Source of the DNA: Propionibacteriales bacterium
GTDB taxonomy: Bacteria > Actinomycetota > Actinomycetes > Propionibacteriales > Nocardioidaceae
Reading direction: 5' to 3'
NCBI GenBank assembly: GCA_026392455.1
Contig: JAPLCB010000009.1
Span: 1-64,000, forward strand
Length of the DNA stretch: 64,000 nucleotides
The notes below the pieces were generated by a model that was not told the origin of the DNA, ran no database searches, and worked only from the letters and a program-made list of their open reading frames with translations. Numbering within the stretch: position 1 is the stretch's first letter; each line of letters begins with the position of its first letter. Positions 26,816 through 34,854 of the stretch are shown piece after piece. Both the position numbers and the translations under genes were made by a program.

Positions 26816-29562
26816 CGTCGCCGCCGCTCAGGCGCTGCCAGCACCAGTGCCGTGACCAGGGTGAGGACGCTGATCAGGACCCAGAGCGGACGCAGCCAGG
26901 CCCGGTGGTCGTCGACGCTGGTCAACGACGACGGCGCCTCGACGATCCAGGCCCGGGTACCGGCCTTCGGCTCACTGCCCGGCGTGAAACCCGGGGCCGC
27001 GTCGAAACCGCCGCTGACCGAACCGGAGACCGGCGCCGGCGCGTAGACGTACTTGACGCCGTACGAGGCCAGCAGGGCGGCGTCCTCGGGGCGGGCGGTG
27101 GAGAGGATCCGTTCGATCAGGGCCCGGAACTTCGGGTCGGGCTCGGTGAGGGCGAGCACGCCGTCGTCACCGAGCCGTTCGGGACCCGAGCGGAGCAGCT
27201 GGTACTCGATCCCGGTGCTGCGGCCGCCGGTGATCCGCAGGACCCCGACCAGGTCGCTGCCGTACGCGAGCTCCTTGATGTACGTCGGGAGCTCGGTCGT
27301 CGCGGAGTTCCGCAGCGGTCCGTCATCGGCTCGGGCCAGCCACCAGAAGCCGCCGAGGACCGGGGCCAGCACGGCGAGCAGGGCCGTCAGGACGACGACG
27401 GGCTGCCGCCAGGTGAAGCTCGCCGCGGACAGGAGCTTCAGCGCACCGTCGGCGGCGATCGCCGCCGCGACGACGAACCCGCCCTGGATCAGGATCAGCA
27501 GGAACCCCGGCCACGGACGGAAGTCGTAGGGCACGCCGGGGAGCACCACCGGCACCCGAGCGGTCGCCGCGAGCACCGTGGCAGCAGCCAGGACGACGAC
27601 CCAGGCCCGCAGGACCTGCGGCCGGGTATCGACCCGGATGAACGCGAGCAGCGCGGCGACCGGGAGCCCGACCCCGATCCAGGCAGGCGCCTCGACCAGC
27701 CCGCCGGTGCGTCCGAGGAGGAGATCGACGAAGGACGGGTCCGCTGGCAGCGCCGCCGCGCGTCCGGCCTCGACGAGCCACGCTCCGGGGACCCCGAGGG
27801 TGGCGACGGCCCAGGGCAGCACCATCAGCAGCGGAACACCGAGCAGGACCAGCAGCTCGCGCCGCTCGAGCACCAACGCGCCGCTGATGACGCCGAACAG
27901 CACCAGGAGCGCGAGCACGATCATCGCCGGAGGGACGAAGGCCACCAGCAGGCCGGTGAGCAGTGCCGTCCGCCAGGCCGCTCGCCAGCGCGGGGTTCCC
28001 TCCGCACCCAGGCCGAGCGCGGCCGTGGCCACCAGCGGGAGCACAGCCGCACCGACGACCGTCCCGAGCCGACCCTGGTTGACGGCCCCGGAGACGACCG
28101 GCATCAGTCCGTAGGCGGCCGCGGCCCACAACGGCGCCCAGGTGCCCTGCAGGAGCCGGCGGCCGAACCGCAGGGCTCCGAGGAACGCCACCGGAACGGC
28201 GAGCAGGAAGACGAGCTGGAGGACGAGCTCGACGTTGCCGAGGAAGGCCGTGCCCAGCACGGCCAGCTCGAAGAGGTACGCCGGTCCCGGTGCGTCCGAA
28301 CCGGTGCTGAGGTCGTGCTGCCACCCGGCCCACAGCTGCCACCAGTGGCCGACGCCGTCCGGCGCTGGGAGCAGCGCCCCACCGTGCAGGGGGCCACCGT
28401 CGAGGTAGGAACGACCTGCAACGACCGCGAGTACCAGGGCCCACAGCGCCGGCGCCCGGAGCAGCCGAGCGAACCACGGGGTTTCCTCGGTGACACCTGG
28501 CGGTCGCCGACGGGCCGCCTGCTCACGAAGACTGTCGGCGACGGCGATCCCGACATCGGTGACGTAGTCGAGCCCGTGCCGGTAGGGCAGCCAGAACGGA
28601 GCCAGCAGCGGACGGATCTCGGCGTGGGCGAGGACCGCTCCCGCTGCCCGGCCCCGGCGGGCCCGAAGGATCCGACGTGGGTGGCTGAAGATGTTGAGGA
28701 GGGCGGCGACCTCGTCGGCCGCTTCGCCAGGGGCGCGCACCAGCAGCAGGCCGGCCGCCCGCAGCAGCCCGCCGAGGATCATCCGGGCCGACCGGAACGG
28801 GATCGTCCAGCCAGGACTGTTGGCGAGCAAGGTGTACTGGGCCCCCTCGCGGGCCTGACGGCCCGGGTGCTCGACGAGCTCGGAGTCCCGGCGGCCCTGG
28901 CGCGAGGCCTCGACGTGGAACATCACGGCGTCCGGCACCACCCGGGTCGCGTACCCGGCTCGTGCCACCCGCCAGCCGAAGTCGACGTCGGTACCGAACA
29001 CCGGAAGGTACTGGTCGAGCCCGACCTGCTCCAGGACGTCACGCCGGACCAGCATCCCGGCGGTGTTGACGGCCAGCACCTGGTGCGGCTCGTCGTGCTG
29101 CCCCTGGTCGTACTCGCCGCGCTCCAGCCCGGTTTCGCGCTGACCGGTCCCGGTCAACGTCACGCCGACCTCCAGCAGTCGCTTGAGCGACGGCCACTCG
29201 CGCAGCTTGGGGCCGAGGACGGCGACCTTCTTCTCCGCGGAACCGGCCGCGGCAACCAGGAGCTCCAGGCAGTCCGGAGCCGGGTTGGCGTCGTCGTGCA
29301 GCAACCAGACCCATTCACCGGGCTCGGCCGGCGCAGCGTTCTCCAGGGCCACCCGGACCGACTCGGCGTACGGCGTTCTCGGGTCGAGGGAGATCACCGG
29401 AGCGCCGATCGCATGCTCCACCAGCTGGACGGAGTCGTCGTGCGAACCGGTGTCCACGGCCACGATCGCATCGATCCGCCGAGTCGAGGCGTGCAGGCCA
29501 GCGAGCACTGCTGGGAGCCAGCGTGCACCGTTGTGGCTGACCAGGAGCGCGGTGACTTTCAC
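26812..29562 (-). CDS. Glycosyltransferase family 2 fused to a polytopic membrane domain
   Basis: The 916-residue product has an N-terminal GT-A glycosyltransferase domain (about 1-260: VTALLVSHNGARWLPAVLAG, DTGSHDDS, WLLHDDANPAP as the DxD-like site, VFGTDVDFGWRVARAGY) and then about 10-13 membrane segments (about 350-800) with a soluble stretch before the last segment. It probably transfers sugar from a nucleotide or polyprenyl donor at the membrane. The start is GTG at 29562 with a leaderless -10. It is coupled to DUF5719. Close relatives lie near whiB2 and F420 genes in actinobacteria. The acceptor is unknown. Confidence 0.85.
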   Translation of the reverse strand: MKVTALLVSHNGARWLPAVLAGLHASTRRIDAIVAVDTGSHDDSVQLVEHAIGAPVISLDPRTPYAESVRVALENAAPAEPGEWVWLLHDDANPAPDCLELLVAAAGSAEKKVAVLGPKLREWPSLKRLLEVGVTLTGTGQRETGLERGEYDQGQHDEPHQVLAVNTAGMLVRRDVLEQVGLDQYLPVFGTDVDFGWRVARAGYATRVVPDAVMFHVEASRQGRRDSELVEHPGRQAREGAQYTLLANSPGWTIPFRSARMILGGLLRAAGLLLVRAPGEAADEVAALLNIFSHPRRILRARRGRAAGAVLAHAEIRPLLAPFWLPYRHGLDYVTDVGIAVADSLREQAARRRPPGVTEETPWFARLLRAPALWALVLAVVAGRSYLDGGPLHGGALLPAPDGVGHWWQLWAGWQHDLSTGSDAPGPAYLFELAVLGTAFLGNVELVLQLVFLLAVPVAFLGALRFGRRLLQGTWAPLWAAAAYGLMPVVSGAVNQGRLGTVVGAAVLPLVATAALGLGAEGTPRWRAAWRTALLTGLLVAFVPPAMIVLALLVLFGVISGALVLERRELLVLLGVPLLMVLPWAVATLGVPGAWLVEAGRAAALPADPSFVDLLLGRTGGLVEAPAWIGVGLPVAALLAFIRVDTRPQVLRAWVVVLAAATVLAATARVPVVLPGVPYDFRPWPGFLLILIQGGFVVAAAIAADGALKLLSAASFTWRQPVVVLTALLAVLAPVLGGFWWLARADDGPLRNSATTELPTYIKELAYGSDLVGVLRITGGRSTGIEYQLLRSGPERLGDDGVLALTEPDPKFRALIERILSTARPEDAALLASYGVKYVYAPAPVSGSVSGGFDAAPGFTPGSEPKAGTRAWIVEAPSSLTSVDDHRAWLRPLWVLISVLTLVTALVLAAPERRRR

Positions 29563-29568
29563 GAGCCG

Positions 29569-29574
29569 AGGTTA
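29569..29574 (-). promoter_or_regulatory. Predicted leaderless -10 of the large glycosyltransferase gene
   Basis: TAACCT on the minus strand ends 6 nt before the GTG at 29562. Confidence 0.55.
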
Positions 29575-29591
29575 CGCGCACGCGCGGGGTC

Positions 29592-29702
29592 GGCACGGAG
29601 CTTGCTCCGGTGCCAGCGGAGCACGGAGCGCTGAGGTGGCAACGTCACCACCGTGCCGGGGGTGGGGCCGAGAGCTCGTGGACGAGCGAAGCGAGGATCA
29701 CG
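29592..29702. repeat. Hairpin and dispersed motif between the glycosyltransferase and whiB genes
   Basis: GGCACGGAGC and GCTCCGGTGCC (29592-29614) form a hairpin with one bulge, possibly the whiB terminator. At 29681-29702 a 22-bp motif, GACGAGCGAAGCGAGGATCACG cut as two halves, matches 21 of 22 bases of the minus strand at 24918-24939. I see no gene in the 200-bp gap. Confidence 0.5.
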
Positions 29703-29762
29703 AGGGGTCAGCCTAGGTGGTCGAGCGACGACGACGCCGCCAGGTGCCGCGAGTGGCGGCGG

Positions 29763-30017
29763 TCAGACGGCCTTCTTCTTCAGCTTGCGCCGCTCCCGCT
29801 CGGAGAGTCCGCCCCAGATGCCGAAGCGCTCGTCGTTGCCCAGGGCGTACTCCAGGCAGCTGCCGCGCACGTCGCAGGTCAGGCAGACCCGCTTCGCTTC
29901 CCGGGTGGACCCGCCCTTCTCCGGGAAGAAGGCCTCCGGGTCGGTCTGGGCGCACAGCGCACGCTCCTGCCAACCGTTCTCGTCAGCCTCGTCGTCGAGC
30001 AGATAGAGCTCCCGCAC
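29763..30017 (-). CDS. whiB2: WhiB-family iron-sulfur transcription regulator (WhiB2/WhmD type)
   Basis: The 84-residue product has the four cysteines that ligate the [4Fe-4S] cluster (C22, C45, C48, C54; the CxxCxxxxxC spacing of the family), the GIWGG turn and a basic C-terminal KLKKK that contacts DNA. WhiB2 of streptomycetes (WhiB) and mycobacteria (WhmD) controls septation and division, usually together with WhiA. The start is GTG at 30017. Position next to cofD and the large glycosyltransferase matches the mycobacterial whiB2 neighbourhood. The WhiB2 assignment rests on context and similarity. Confidence 0.9.
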   Translation of the reverse strand: MRELYLLDDEADENGWQERALCAQTDPEAFFPEKGGSTREAKRVCLTCDVRGSCLEYALGNDERFGIWGGLSERERRKLKKKAV

Positions 30018-30065
30018 GATGTTCCCCTTCGACCCAGCAACCCTGACGGGCCGCGATGTGTGTGA

Positions 30066-30079
30066 GTGACCTTCATCAC
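30066..30079. promoter_or_regulatory. CRP/GlxR-like site between whiB2 and cofD
   Basis: GTGA-CCTTCA-TCAC has the half-sites and N6 spacing of CRP-family operators (TGTGA-N6-TCACA). It lies 49 bp upstream of the whiB2 start. Confidence 0.35.
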
Positions 30080-30100
30080 CGACGCGAGTCGGGATTGAAA

Positions 30101-30116
30101 ATCACACTGGTGTGAT
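30101..30116. promoter_or_regulatory. Inverted repeat in the whiB2-cofD intergenic region
   Basis: ATCACAC-TG-GTGTGAT, 7-bp arms. It lies directly after TTGAAA (30095-30100) and before TTACAT, so on the plus strand it would occupy the spacer of a promoter. A likely operator; the regulator is unknown. A second inverted repeat, TACCGC-GGA-GCGGTA, lies at 30160-30174. Confidence 0.45.
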
Positions 30117-30232
30117 TACATGCCTGTCGTACCGCCTAAGTCAAGCCCTCGTCTGCTATTACCGCGGAGCGGTATCCGGTGCGAGGTCGGGGTGCACGAC
30201 GTGGGCGAGCTGCGAAGGGACACACTTCTCCC

Positions 30233-31240
30233 ATGACACCGGCACCCGACCAGCACGTTCCGGCCCGCATCACCGTCCTCTCGGGCGGCGTCGGCGGAGC
30301 CCGGTTCCTCCAGGGCGTGCTCCGCCTCCTCGACCGCACCGGGGCGTCCACCGAGGTCACCGTGATCGCGAACACCGGTGACGACATCTGGCTGCACGGC
30401 CTCAAGGTCTGCCCCGACCTCGACACCGTGATGTACACCCTGGGCAACGGCATCGACACCGAGCGCGGCTGGGGGCGGACCGGCGAGACCTGGCACGCCA
30501 AGGAGGAGCTGGCCGCGTACGGCGTGGAACCGACCTGGTTCGGTCTCGGCGACCGGGACCTGGCCACCCACCTGGTCCGGACCCAGATGCTCGACGCGGG
30601 CTACCCGCTCTCCGCGGTCACCGAGGCGCTGTGCCGGCGCTGGCAGCCCGGGGTCCGGCTGCTGCCGATGTCCGACGACCGGATCGAGACGCACATCGCC
30701 ATCGACGACCCGGACACCGGCGAGCGCAAGGCGGTGCACTTCCAGGAGTACTGGATCCGCCACCAGGCGAGCGTCCCGGCGTACTCGGTGGTGCCGATCG
30801 GTGCCGAGAAGTCCTCGCCCGCCCCCGGGGTCCTGGAAGCGATCCGCGACACCGACCTGATCATCCTGCCCCCGTCGAACCCGGTGGTCTCGGTCGGCAC
30901 GATCCTGTCGGTCCCCGGGATCAGGGAGAACCTGCGGGCCACCAGCGCGCCGGTGATCGGCGTCTCCGGGATCGTCGGCTCGGACCACGTCCGCGGGATG
31001 GCCCGCCAGCTGCTGGGCATCATCGGTGTCGAGGTCTCGGCGGCCGGCGTCGCCGAGCACTACGGCGCGCGCAGTGCGTCCGGCCTGCTCGACGGCTGGC
31101 TGGTCGACACCGTCGACGCCGGCCTGGTTCCGCGGATCGAGGCAGCCGGCATCCCGGCCCGGGCCGTCCCCCTGATGATGACCGACCACGACGCCACCGC
31201 CGACATGGTGGCCGAGGTGATCGCCCTGGCCGGATCGTGA
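30233..31240 (+). CDS. cofD: 2-phospho-L-lactate transferase family protein CofD/FbiA (coenzyme F420)
   Basis: The 335-residue product joins the Fo deazaflavin to the phospho-lactyl or phosphoenolpyruvyl moiety in F420 synthesis. Landmarks are the nucleotide-binding [38 protein letters not shown] (two adjacent segments), [12 protein letters not shown] and [18 protein letters not shown]. Mycobacterial FbiA uses phosphoenolpyruvyl-diphospho-5'-guanosine to give dehydro-F420-0. The start at 30233 is chosen from the family N-terminus; the ribosome-binding site is weak. It overlaps cofE by 4 bp. Confidence 0.95.
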   Translation: MTPAPDQHVPARITVLSGGVGGARFLQGVLRLLDRTGASTEVTVIANTGDDIWLHGLKVCPDLDTVMYTLGNGIDTERGWGRTGETWHAKEELAAYGVEPTWFGLGDRDLATHLVRTQMLDAGYPLSAVTEALCRRWQPGVRLLPMSDDRIETHIAIDDPDTGERKAVHFQEYWIRHQASVPAYSVVPIGAEKSSPAPGVLEAIRDTDLIILPPSNPVVSVGTILSVPGIRENLRATSAPVIGVSGIVGSDHVRGMARQLLGIIGVEVSAAGVAEHYGARSASGLLDGWLVDTVDAGLVPRIEAAGIPARAVPLMMTDHDATADMVAEVIALAGS

Positions 31241-32211
31241 CCGGCCGGACCGTGAGCAGACTGGAGGTCTTCGCGCCCGACGGGGTCGGCGAGATCGGCG
31301 AAGGCACCGACCTGGCCCACGTGTGCGCCCCGCACGTGGCCGACGGCGATGTCGTGGTGATCACCAGCAAGGTGGTCAGCAAGGCCGAGGGCCGGGTCGT
31401 CGCCGGCGACCGGGAGACGGCCATCCGGGCCGAGACGGTCCGCTTGGTCGCCCGGCGCGGGCCGACCCGCATCGTGGAGAACCACCTCGGGCTGGTGATG
31501 GCTGCCGCCGGGATCGACGCCTCGAACGTCGCACCCGGGATGCTGGTGCTGCTGCCCCTGGACCCGGATGCCAGCGCCCGTCGGATCCGGGCCGAGCTGC
31601 TGCGCAGCACCGGGAACAACGTGGCGGTCCTGGTCAGCGACACCGCCGGACGGGCCTGGCGGCACGGACAGACCGACATCGCCATCGGTGCGGCCGGGAT
31701 CGAGCCGATGGTCTCCTTCGAGGGCCGCAGCGACGCCTACGGCAACGAGCTCGCCGTCACCGCGCCCGCGGTCGCCGACGAGATCGCCGGCATCGCCGAG
31801 GTCGTCAGCGGGAAGCTCGGTGGCCGACCGGTCACCATCGTGCGCGGGCTGGCCGACCGCGTCCTCGGAGCCGGCCTCGACGGCCCGGGAGCCCGCAGCC
31901 TGGTCCGGGAGATCGGCACCGACATGTTCGGCCTCGGCAGCCGCGAGGCGGTCGCCACCGCGCTGGCGGGGACCGAGCGCAGTGCCTTCGGCGCACCGGC
32001 CTCGGAAGCCGACCTCGAGGCGGCGCTCCTGGAGTGCGGCTTCCCGGTGACCCGCGGACCCGGCGGCCCCTGGGTCGCGATCTCCCCGACCGACGTACGG
32101 TTGCAGACCCTGCTGTTCGCCTACGGCTGGCAGGCTCGACCGGACCCTGGGTCGGGCGCTCGGAGAAGTCCTGGGGTGGACCCGGTCACATCCCTTGCTC
32201 CTCTTTCGTAG
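31237..32211 (+). CDS. cofE: Coenzyme F420-0:L-glutamate ligase CofE (short FbiB without nitroreductase domain)
   Basis: The product, 324 residues from GTG 31237 (or 319 from GTG 31252), adds glutamates to F420-0. The CofE domain (about 1-245) is complete: [59 protein letters not shown] in pieces. Mycobacterial FbiB is about 450 residues and carries a C-terminal FMN nitroreductase-like domain that reduces dehydro-F420-0; here only about 75 unrelated-looking residues follow. So that step needs another protein, or the pathway makes F420-0 directly. Start overlaps the cofD stop (GTGA). Confidence 0.92.
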   Translation: MTGRTVSRLEVFAPDGVGEIGEGTDLAHVCAPHVADGDVVVITSKVVSKAEGRVVAGDRETAIRAETVRLVARRGPTRIVENHLGLVMAAAGIDASNVAPGMLVLLPLDPDASARRIRAELLRSTGNNVAVLVSDTAGRAWRHGQTDIAIGAAGIEPMVSFEGRSDAYGNELAVTAPAVADEIAGIAEVVSGKLGGRPVTIVRGLADRVLGAGLDGPGARSLVREIGTDMFGLGSREAVATALAGTERSAFGAPASEADLEAALLECGFPVTRGPGGPWVAISPTDVRLQTLLFAYGWQARPDPGSGARRSPGVDPVTSLAPLS

Positions 32212-32250
32212 ACTTCCTACGTTCAGACCGCCGAACCAGAGAGCAGCCCT

Positions 32251-32988
32251 GTGGCCAAGAAGAGTGAGAAGAACACCGAGCGTCGCGCGATGGTGGAGCA
32301 GATGCGGACCGAGCAGGCCCGCAAGGAGCGGATGCGGAGCCTCGCGATCCTCGGGGTCTGCGTCCTGATCGTCGCCGGACTGATCGGTTCCGCCGCCTTC
32401 ATCGCCATCAAGGACAGCCGCGACAAGGCCGAGAAGAAGAAGCTGAACCTGGCCTCCATCGGCGCCAGCGCCACGGCAGCGGGCTGCAACCCGATCGAGA
32501 GCAAGCCGAACACCAGCAAGGCTCAGCACATCGACGACGCCCCGATCACGTACGCCGATGCCCCGCCGGCGTTCGGCAACCACCGCTCGGTGCCGGCCAC
32601 CTTCAGCCGGTTCTTCTACGAGGCCGGCGACCGTCCCGAGGTCGCCACCCTGGTGCACAACCTCGAGCACGGGTACACGATCGCCTGGTACGACGAGACC
32701 CTGGCCAAGGACAGTGGGCAGCTCGACGAGCTGAAGACCATCGCCGAGAAGTACAACCTGAACAAGGAACGCTTCATCGCCGCACCGTGGCTGCCCACCG
32801 ACGGCGCTGCGTTCCCCGACGGCAAGCACCTGGCCCTGACCCGGTGGTCCGCCGACGCGAGCAACCCCGGCGACGTCGCCAAGCAGGCCGGGAACTGGCA
32901 GTACTGCAGCAGCGTCAGCGGCACCGTGGCCGAGGACTTCTTCAAGAAGTGGCCCAACGAGCAGTCACCCGAAGTGGGCCTGTACTGA
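32251..32988 (+). CDS. DUF3105 membrane-anchored protein
   Basis: The 245-residue product has a basic, charged N-terminus (KKSEKNTERRAMVEQMRTEQ), one membrane segment (about 31-52) and an external domain with the DUF3105 signature VPATFSRFFYEAGDRPEVATLVHNLEHGY in parts, including H and NLEHG that may bind metal. The start is GTG at 32251. Function is unknown; the family is actinobacterial and membrane-anchored. It follows cofE after 39 bp and is closed by a strong terminator shared with manC. Confidence 0.8.
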   Translation: MAKKSEKNTERRAMVEQMRTEQARKERMRSLAILGVCVLIVAGLIGSAAFIAIKDSRDKAEKKKLNLASIGASATAAGCNPIESKPNTSKAQHIDDAPITYADAPPAFGNHRSVPATFSRFFYEAGDRPEVATLVHNLEHGYTIAWYDETLAKDSGQLDELKTIAEKYNLNKERFIAAPWLPTDGAAFPDGKHLALTRWSADASNPGDVAKQAGNWQYCSSVSGTVAEDFFKKWPNEQSPEVGLY

Positions 32989-33003
32989 CCCGCAGCCGCG
33001 CGC

Positions 33004-33043
33004 ACGAGACCCCCTGACCGCCACGGCGGTCAGGGGGTCTCGT
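33004..33043. terminator. Bidirectional terminator between DUF3105 and manC
   Basis: An almost perfect 19-bp-arm inverted repeat (ACGAGACCCCCTGACCGCC and its complement, 2-nt center) lies between the convergent stops. Confidence 0.85.
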
Positions 33044-33052
33044 CGTCGGGCC

Positions 33053-34153
33053 TCAGACCAGGTCGGTGCGGCCGGATTCCTTCAGGACGTCGACGACGGA
33101 CTTGACCTGCTGGGCGTGTGCGGTGGTGGTGACCAGCAACGCGTCCCCGGTGTCGACGATCACGACGTCCTGGAGCCCGAGGACGGCGATCGTGCGGTCG
33201 GTTCCCGCGACCACCAGGCCGGTGCTGTCGACCGCGATCACCTGGGCAGCGTCACCCAGCACCCGGACGTCGCCGGAGCCGGCGCCGGCCAGGAGACCGT
33301 CGAGCGCGTCGAAGTCACCGATGTCCTCCCACCCGAACGATCCCGGCACGACCGCCACCTTGCCGGCAGCGGCCGCCGGTTCGGCGATCGCGTGGTCGAT
33401 CGCGATCTTGGTCAGCCCCGGCCAGAGCTCGGCCAGGCGCTGGTCGAGCTCGGCCGGCTCCGCCGCGATGGTGCGCAGGTCGCGGGCCAGGTCGGGGTGC
33501 TCGGCAGCCAGCAGATCCAGCACGACGCTCGCCCGGGCCACGAACATGCCGGCGTTCCAGCGGTAGTCACCGCTCGCCACGTACTCGGCGGCGGTAGCGG
33601 CGTCGGGCTTCTCGACGAACTCGGCCACGGCGTGGGCGGTGGCGAACCCGTCGAGCCGGTCTCCGAGCTTGATGTAGCCGAAACCGATGGAGGCGAAGTC
33701 GGGCTCGATCCCGAGGGTGACCAGGACCCCGGTCCGGGCCACCTGGGCGGCCTCCGCGACGCAGGCCCGGAACGCGTCGGGATCAGCGATCACGTGGTCG
33801 GCCGCGAACGAGCCGATCACCGCGTCGGGGTCCTTGCGCTCGATGATCGCGGCAGCCAGTCCGATCGCTGCCATCGAGTCCCGGGGGCTCGGCTCGGCGA
33901 TCACCTGGTCGGCGGGCAGCCCGTCGAGCTGACCGCGGACGGCGTCCTGGTGGGCGACCCCGGTGACCACCAGGAGTCGCTCACCGACGAGCGGCTCGAG
34001 CCGGTCGTAGGTCCCCTGCAGCAGGGTCCGGCCGCTGCCGGCAAGGTCGTGCAGGAACTTGGGGGCGTGCGCGCGGGACAACGGCCACAGCCGGGTCCCC
34101 GCTCCGCCGGCCGGTACGACGGCCCACAGCTGGTCATCCATGCGGTGCATCAT
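33053..34153 (-). CDS. manC: Mannose-1-phosphate guanylyltransferase ManC
   Basis: The 366-residue product makes GDP-mannose from GTP and mannose-1-phosphate. It has the nucleotidyltransferase signature VVPAGGAGTRLWPLSRAHAPKF, the FAADHVI segment (usually GSDH), FVEKPD and YRWNAGMF. GDP-mannose feeds mannosylation and lipoglycan synthesis. Starts at 34153, 34150 and 34141 are all possible; MDDQLWAVVPAGG (34141) is closest to the family. It is divergent from the TIGR03089 gene across 47 bp. ManB, which supplies the substrate, is encoded at 23-24.5 kb. Confidence 0.93.
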   Translation of the reverse strand: MMHRMDDQLWAVVPAGGAGTRLWPLSRAHAPKFLHDLAGSGRTLLQGTYDRLEPLVGERLLVVTGVAHQDAVRGQLDGLPADQVIAEPSPRDSMAAIGLAAAIIERKDPDAVIGSFAADHVIADPDAFRACVAEAAQVARTGVLVTLGIEPDFASIGFGYIKLGDRLDGFATAHAVAEFVEKPDAATAAEYVASGDYRWNAGMFVARASVVLDLLAAEHPDLARDLRTIAAEPAELDQRLAELWPGLTKIAIDHAIAEPAAAAGKVAVVPGSFGWEDIGDFDALDGLLAGAGSGDVRVLGDAAQVIAVDSTGLVVAGTDRTIAVLGLQDVVIVDTGDALLVTTTAHAQQVKSVVDVLKESGRTDLV

Positions 34154-34187
34154 GCCGGGTGCAGGTGAGGCCCGCGAGCACCGGGAC

Positions 34188-34193
34188 TAGCCT
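34188..34193 (+). promoter_or_regulatory. Predicted leaderless -10 of the TIGR03089 gene
   Basis: TAGCCT ends 7 nt before the ATG at 34201. Confidence 0.6.
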
Positions 34194-34200
34194 GGTCGCG

Positions 34201-34854
34201 ATGACGACCTTCCCCGACCTCCTGGCCGCCCGCCTCCGTCGCGACCCGTCGCGGCCGTTCATGACCTTCTACGACGACACGACCGGGGAGCGGACCGAGC
34301 TCTCGGTGACGACCTATGCGAACTGGGTGTCGAAGACCGCGAACCTGCTGGTCGAGGAGCTGATGCTCGATCCCGGTGACGACGTGCGGATCGACCTGCC
34401 ACCGCACTGGCTGGGGGCCGTCTTCCTGGGCGGCCTGCTCTCCTGCGGGCTGCACCAGGACGTCGACGCCCCGGTGGCCGTGGTCGGTCCCGACGACCTC
34501 GCGGGATCCCGGGGAGCCGGCACCGTGATGGCCTGCTCGCTACGGCCGTTCGCCACCCGCTTCGTCGAGCCGCTGCCCGACGGGGTCCTCGACCACGGCA
34601 TCCTCTGGGCCGGGCAGAGCGACGTCTTCTCGCCGGACCGTCCGATCGACCTCGGCTCCCCCGAGCCCGACGACCGCCGGGTGATCACCGACCTCAACCC
34701 GCTCTCGCCGGGTGGCAGCGCGCTGCTGGTGTCACTGCTGGCCGGCACCGGCTCGATGGTCCTGGTGGTCGGTTCCGACGACGGCCAGTGGACCGCTCAC
34801 TCCCAGAGTGAGCGGTCCACTGTTGCCGTGCGGGCGGGAGAACTGACCGACTGA
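34201..34854 (+). CDS. TIGR03089 family protein
   Basis: The 217-residue product resembles the actinobacterial TIGR03089 family, which looks like the N-terminal part of an acyl-CoA synthetase/AMP-dependent ligase ([31 protein letters not shown] in parts) without the ATP-binding and adenylation motifs. So it is unlikely to be a ligase by itself. Start at 34201 is supported by a leaderless -10. Its last 23 codons contain a perfect 17-bp hairpin, so the C-terminal [13 protein letters not shown] is encoded by terminator-like sequence. The stop abuts the stop of the convergent amidase gene. Confidence 0.8.
   Translation: MTTFPDLLAARLRRDPSRPFMTFYDDTTGERTELSVTTYANWVSKTANLLVEELMLDPGDDVRIDLPPHWLGAVFLGGLLSCGLHQDVDAPVAVVGPDDLAGSRGAGTVMACSLRPFATRFVEPLPDGVLDHGILWAGQSDVFSPDRPIDLGSPEPDDRRVITDLNPLSPGGSALLVSLLAGTGSMVLVVGSDDGQWTAHSQSERSTVAVRAGELTD
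34786..34822. terminator. Terminator-like hairpin inside the TIGR03089 3' end
   Basis: CAGTGGACCGCTCACT and its exact complement are separated by 5 nt. It lies 33 bp before the end of the TIGR03089 gene and serves both convergent genes. Confidence 0.65.

Noticed and set aside
26791-29634. A 947-codon plus-strand frame opposite the large glycosyltransferase
   Set aside because: Low-complexity R/G/Q/P-rich translation, typical of a shadow frame.
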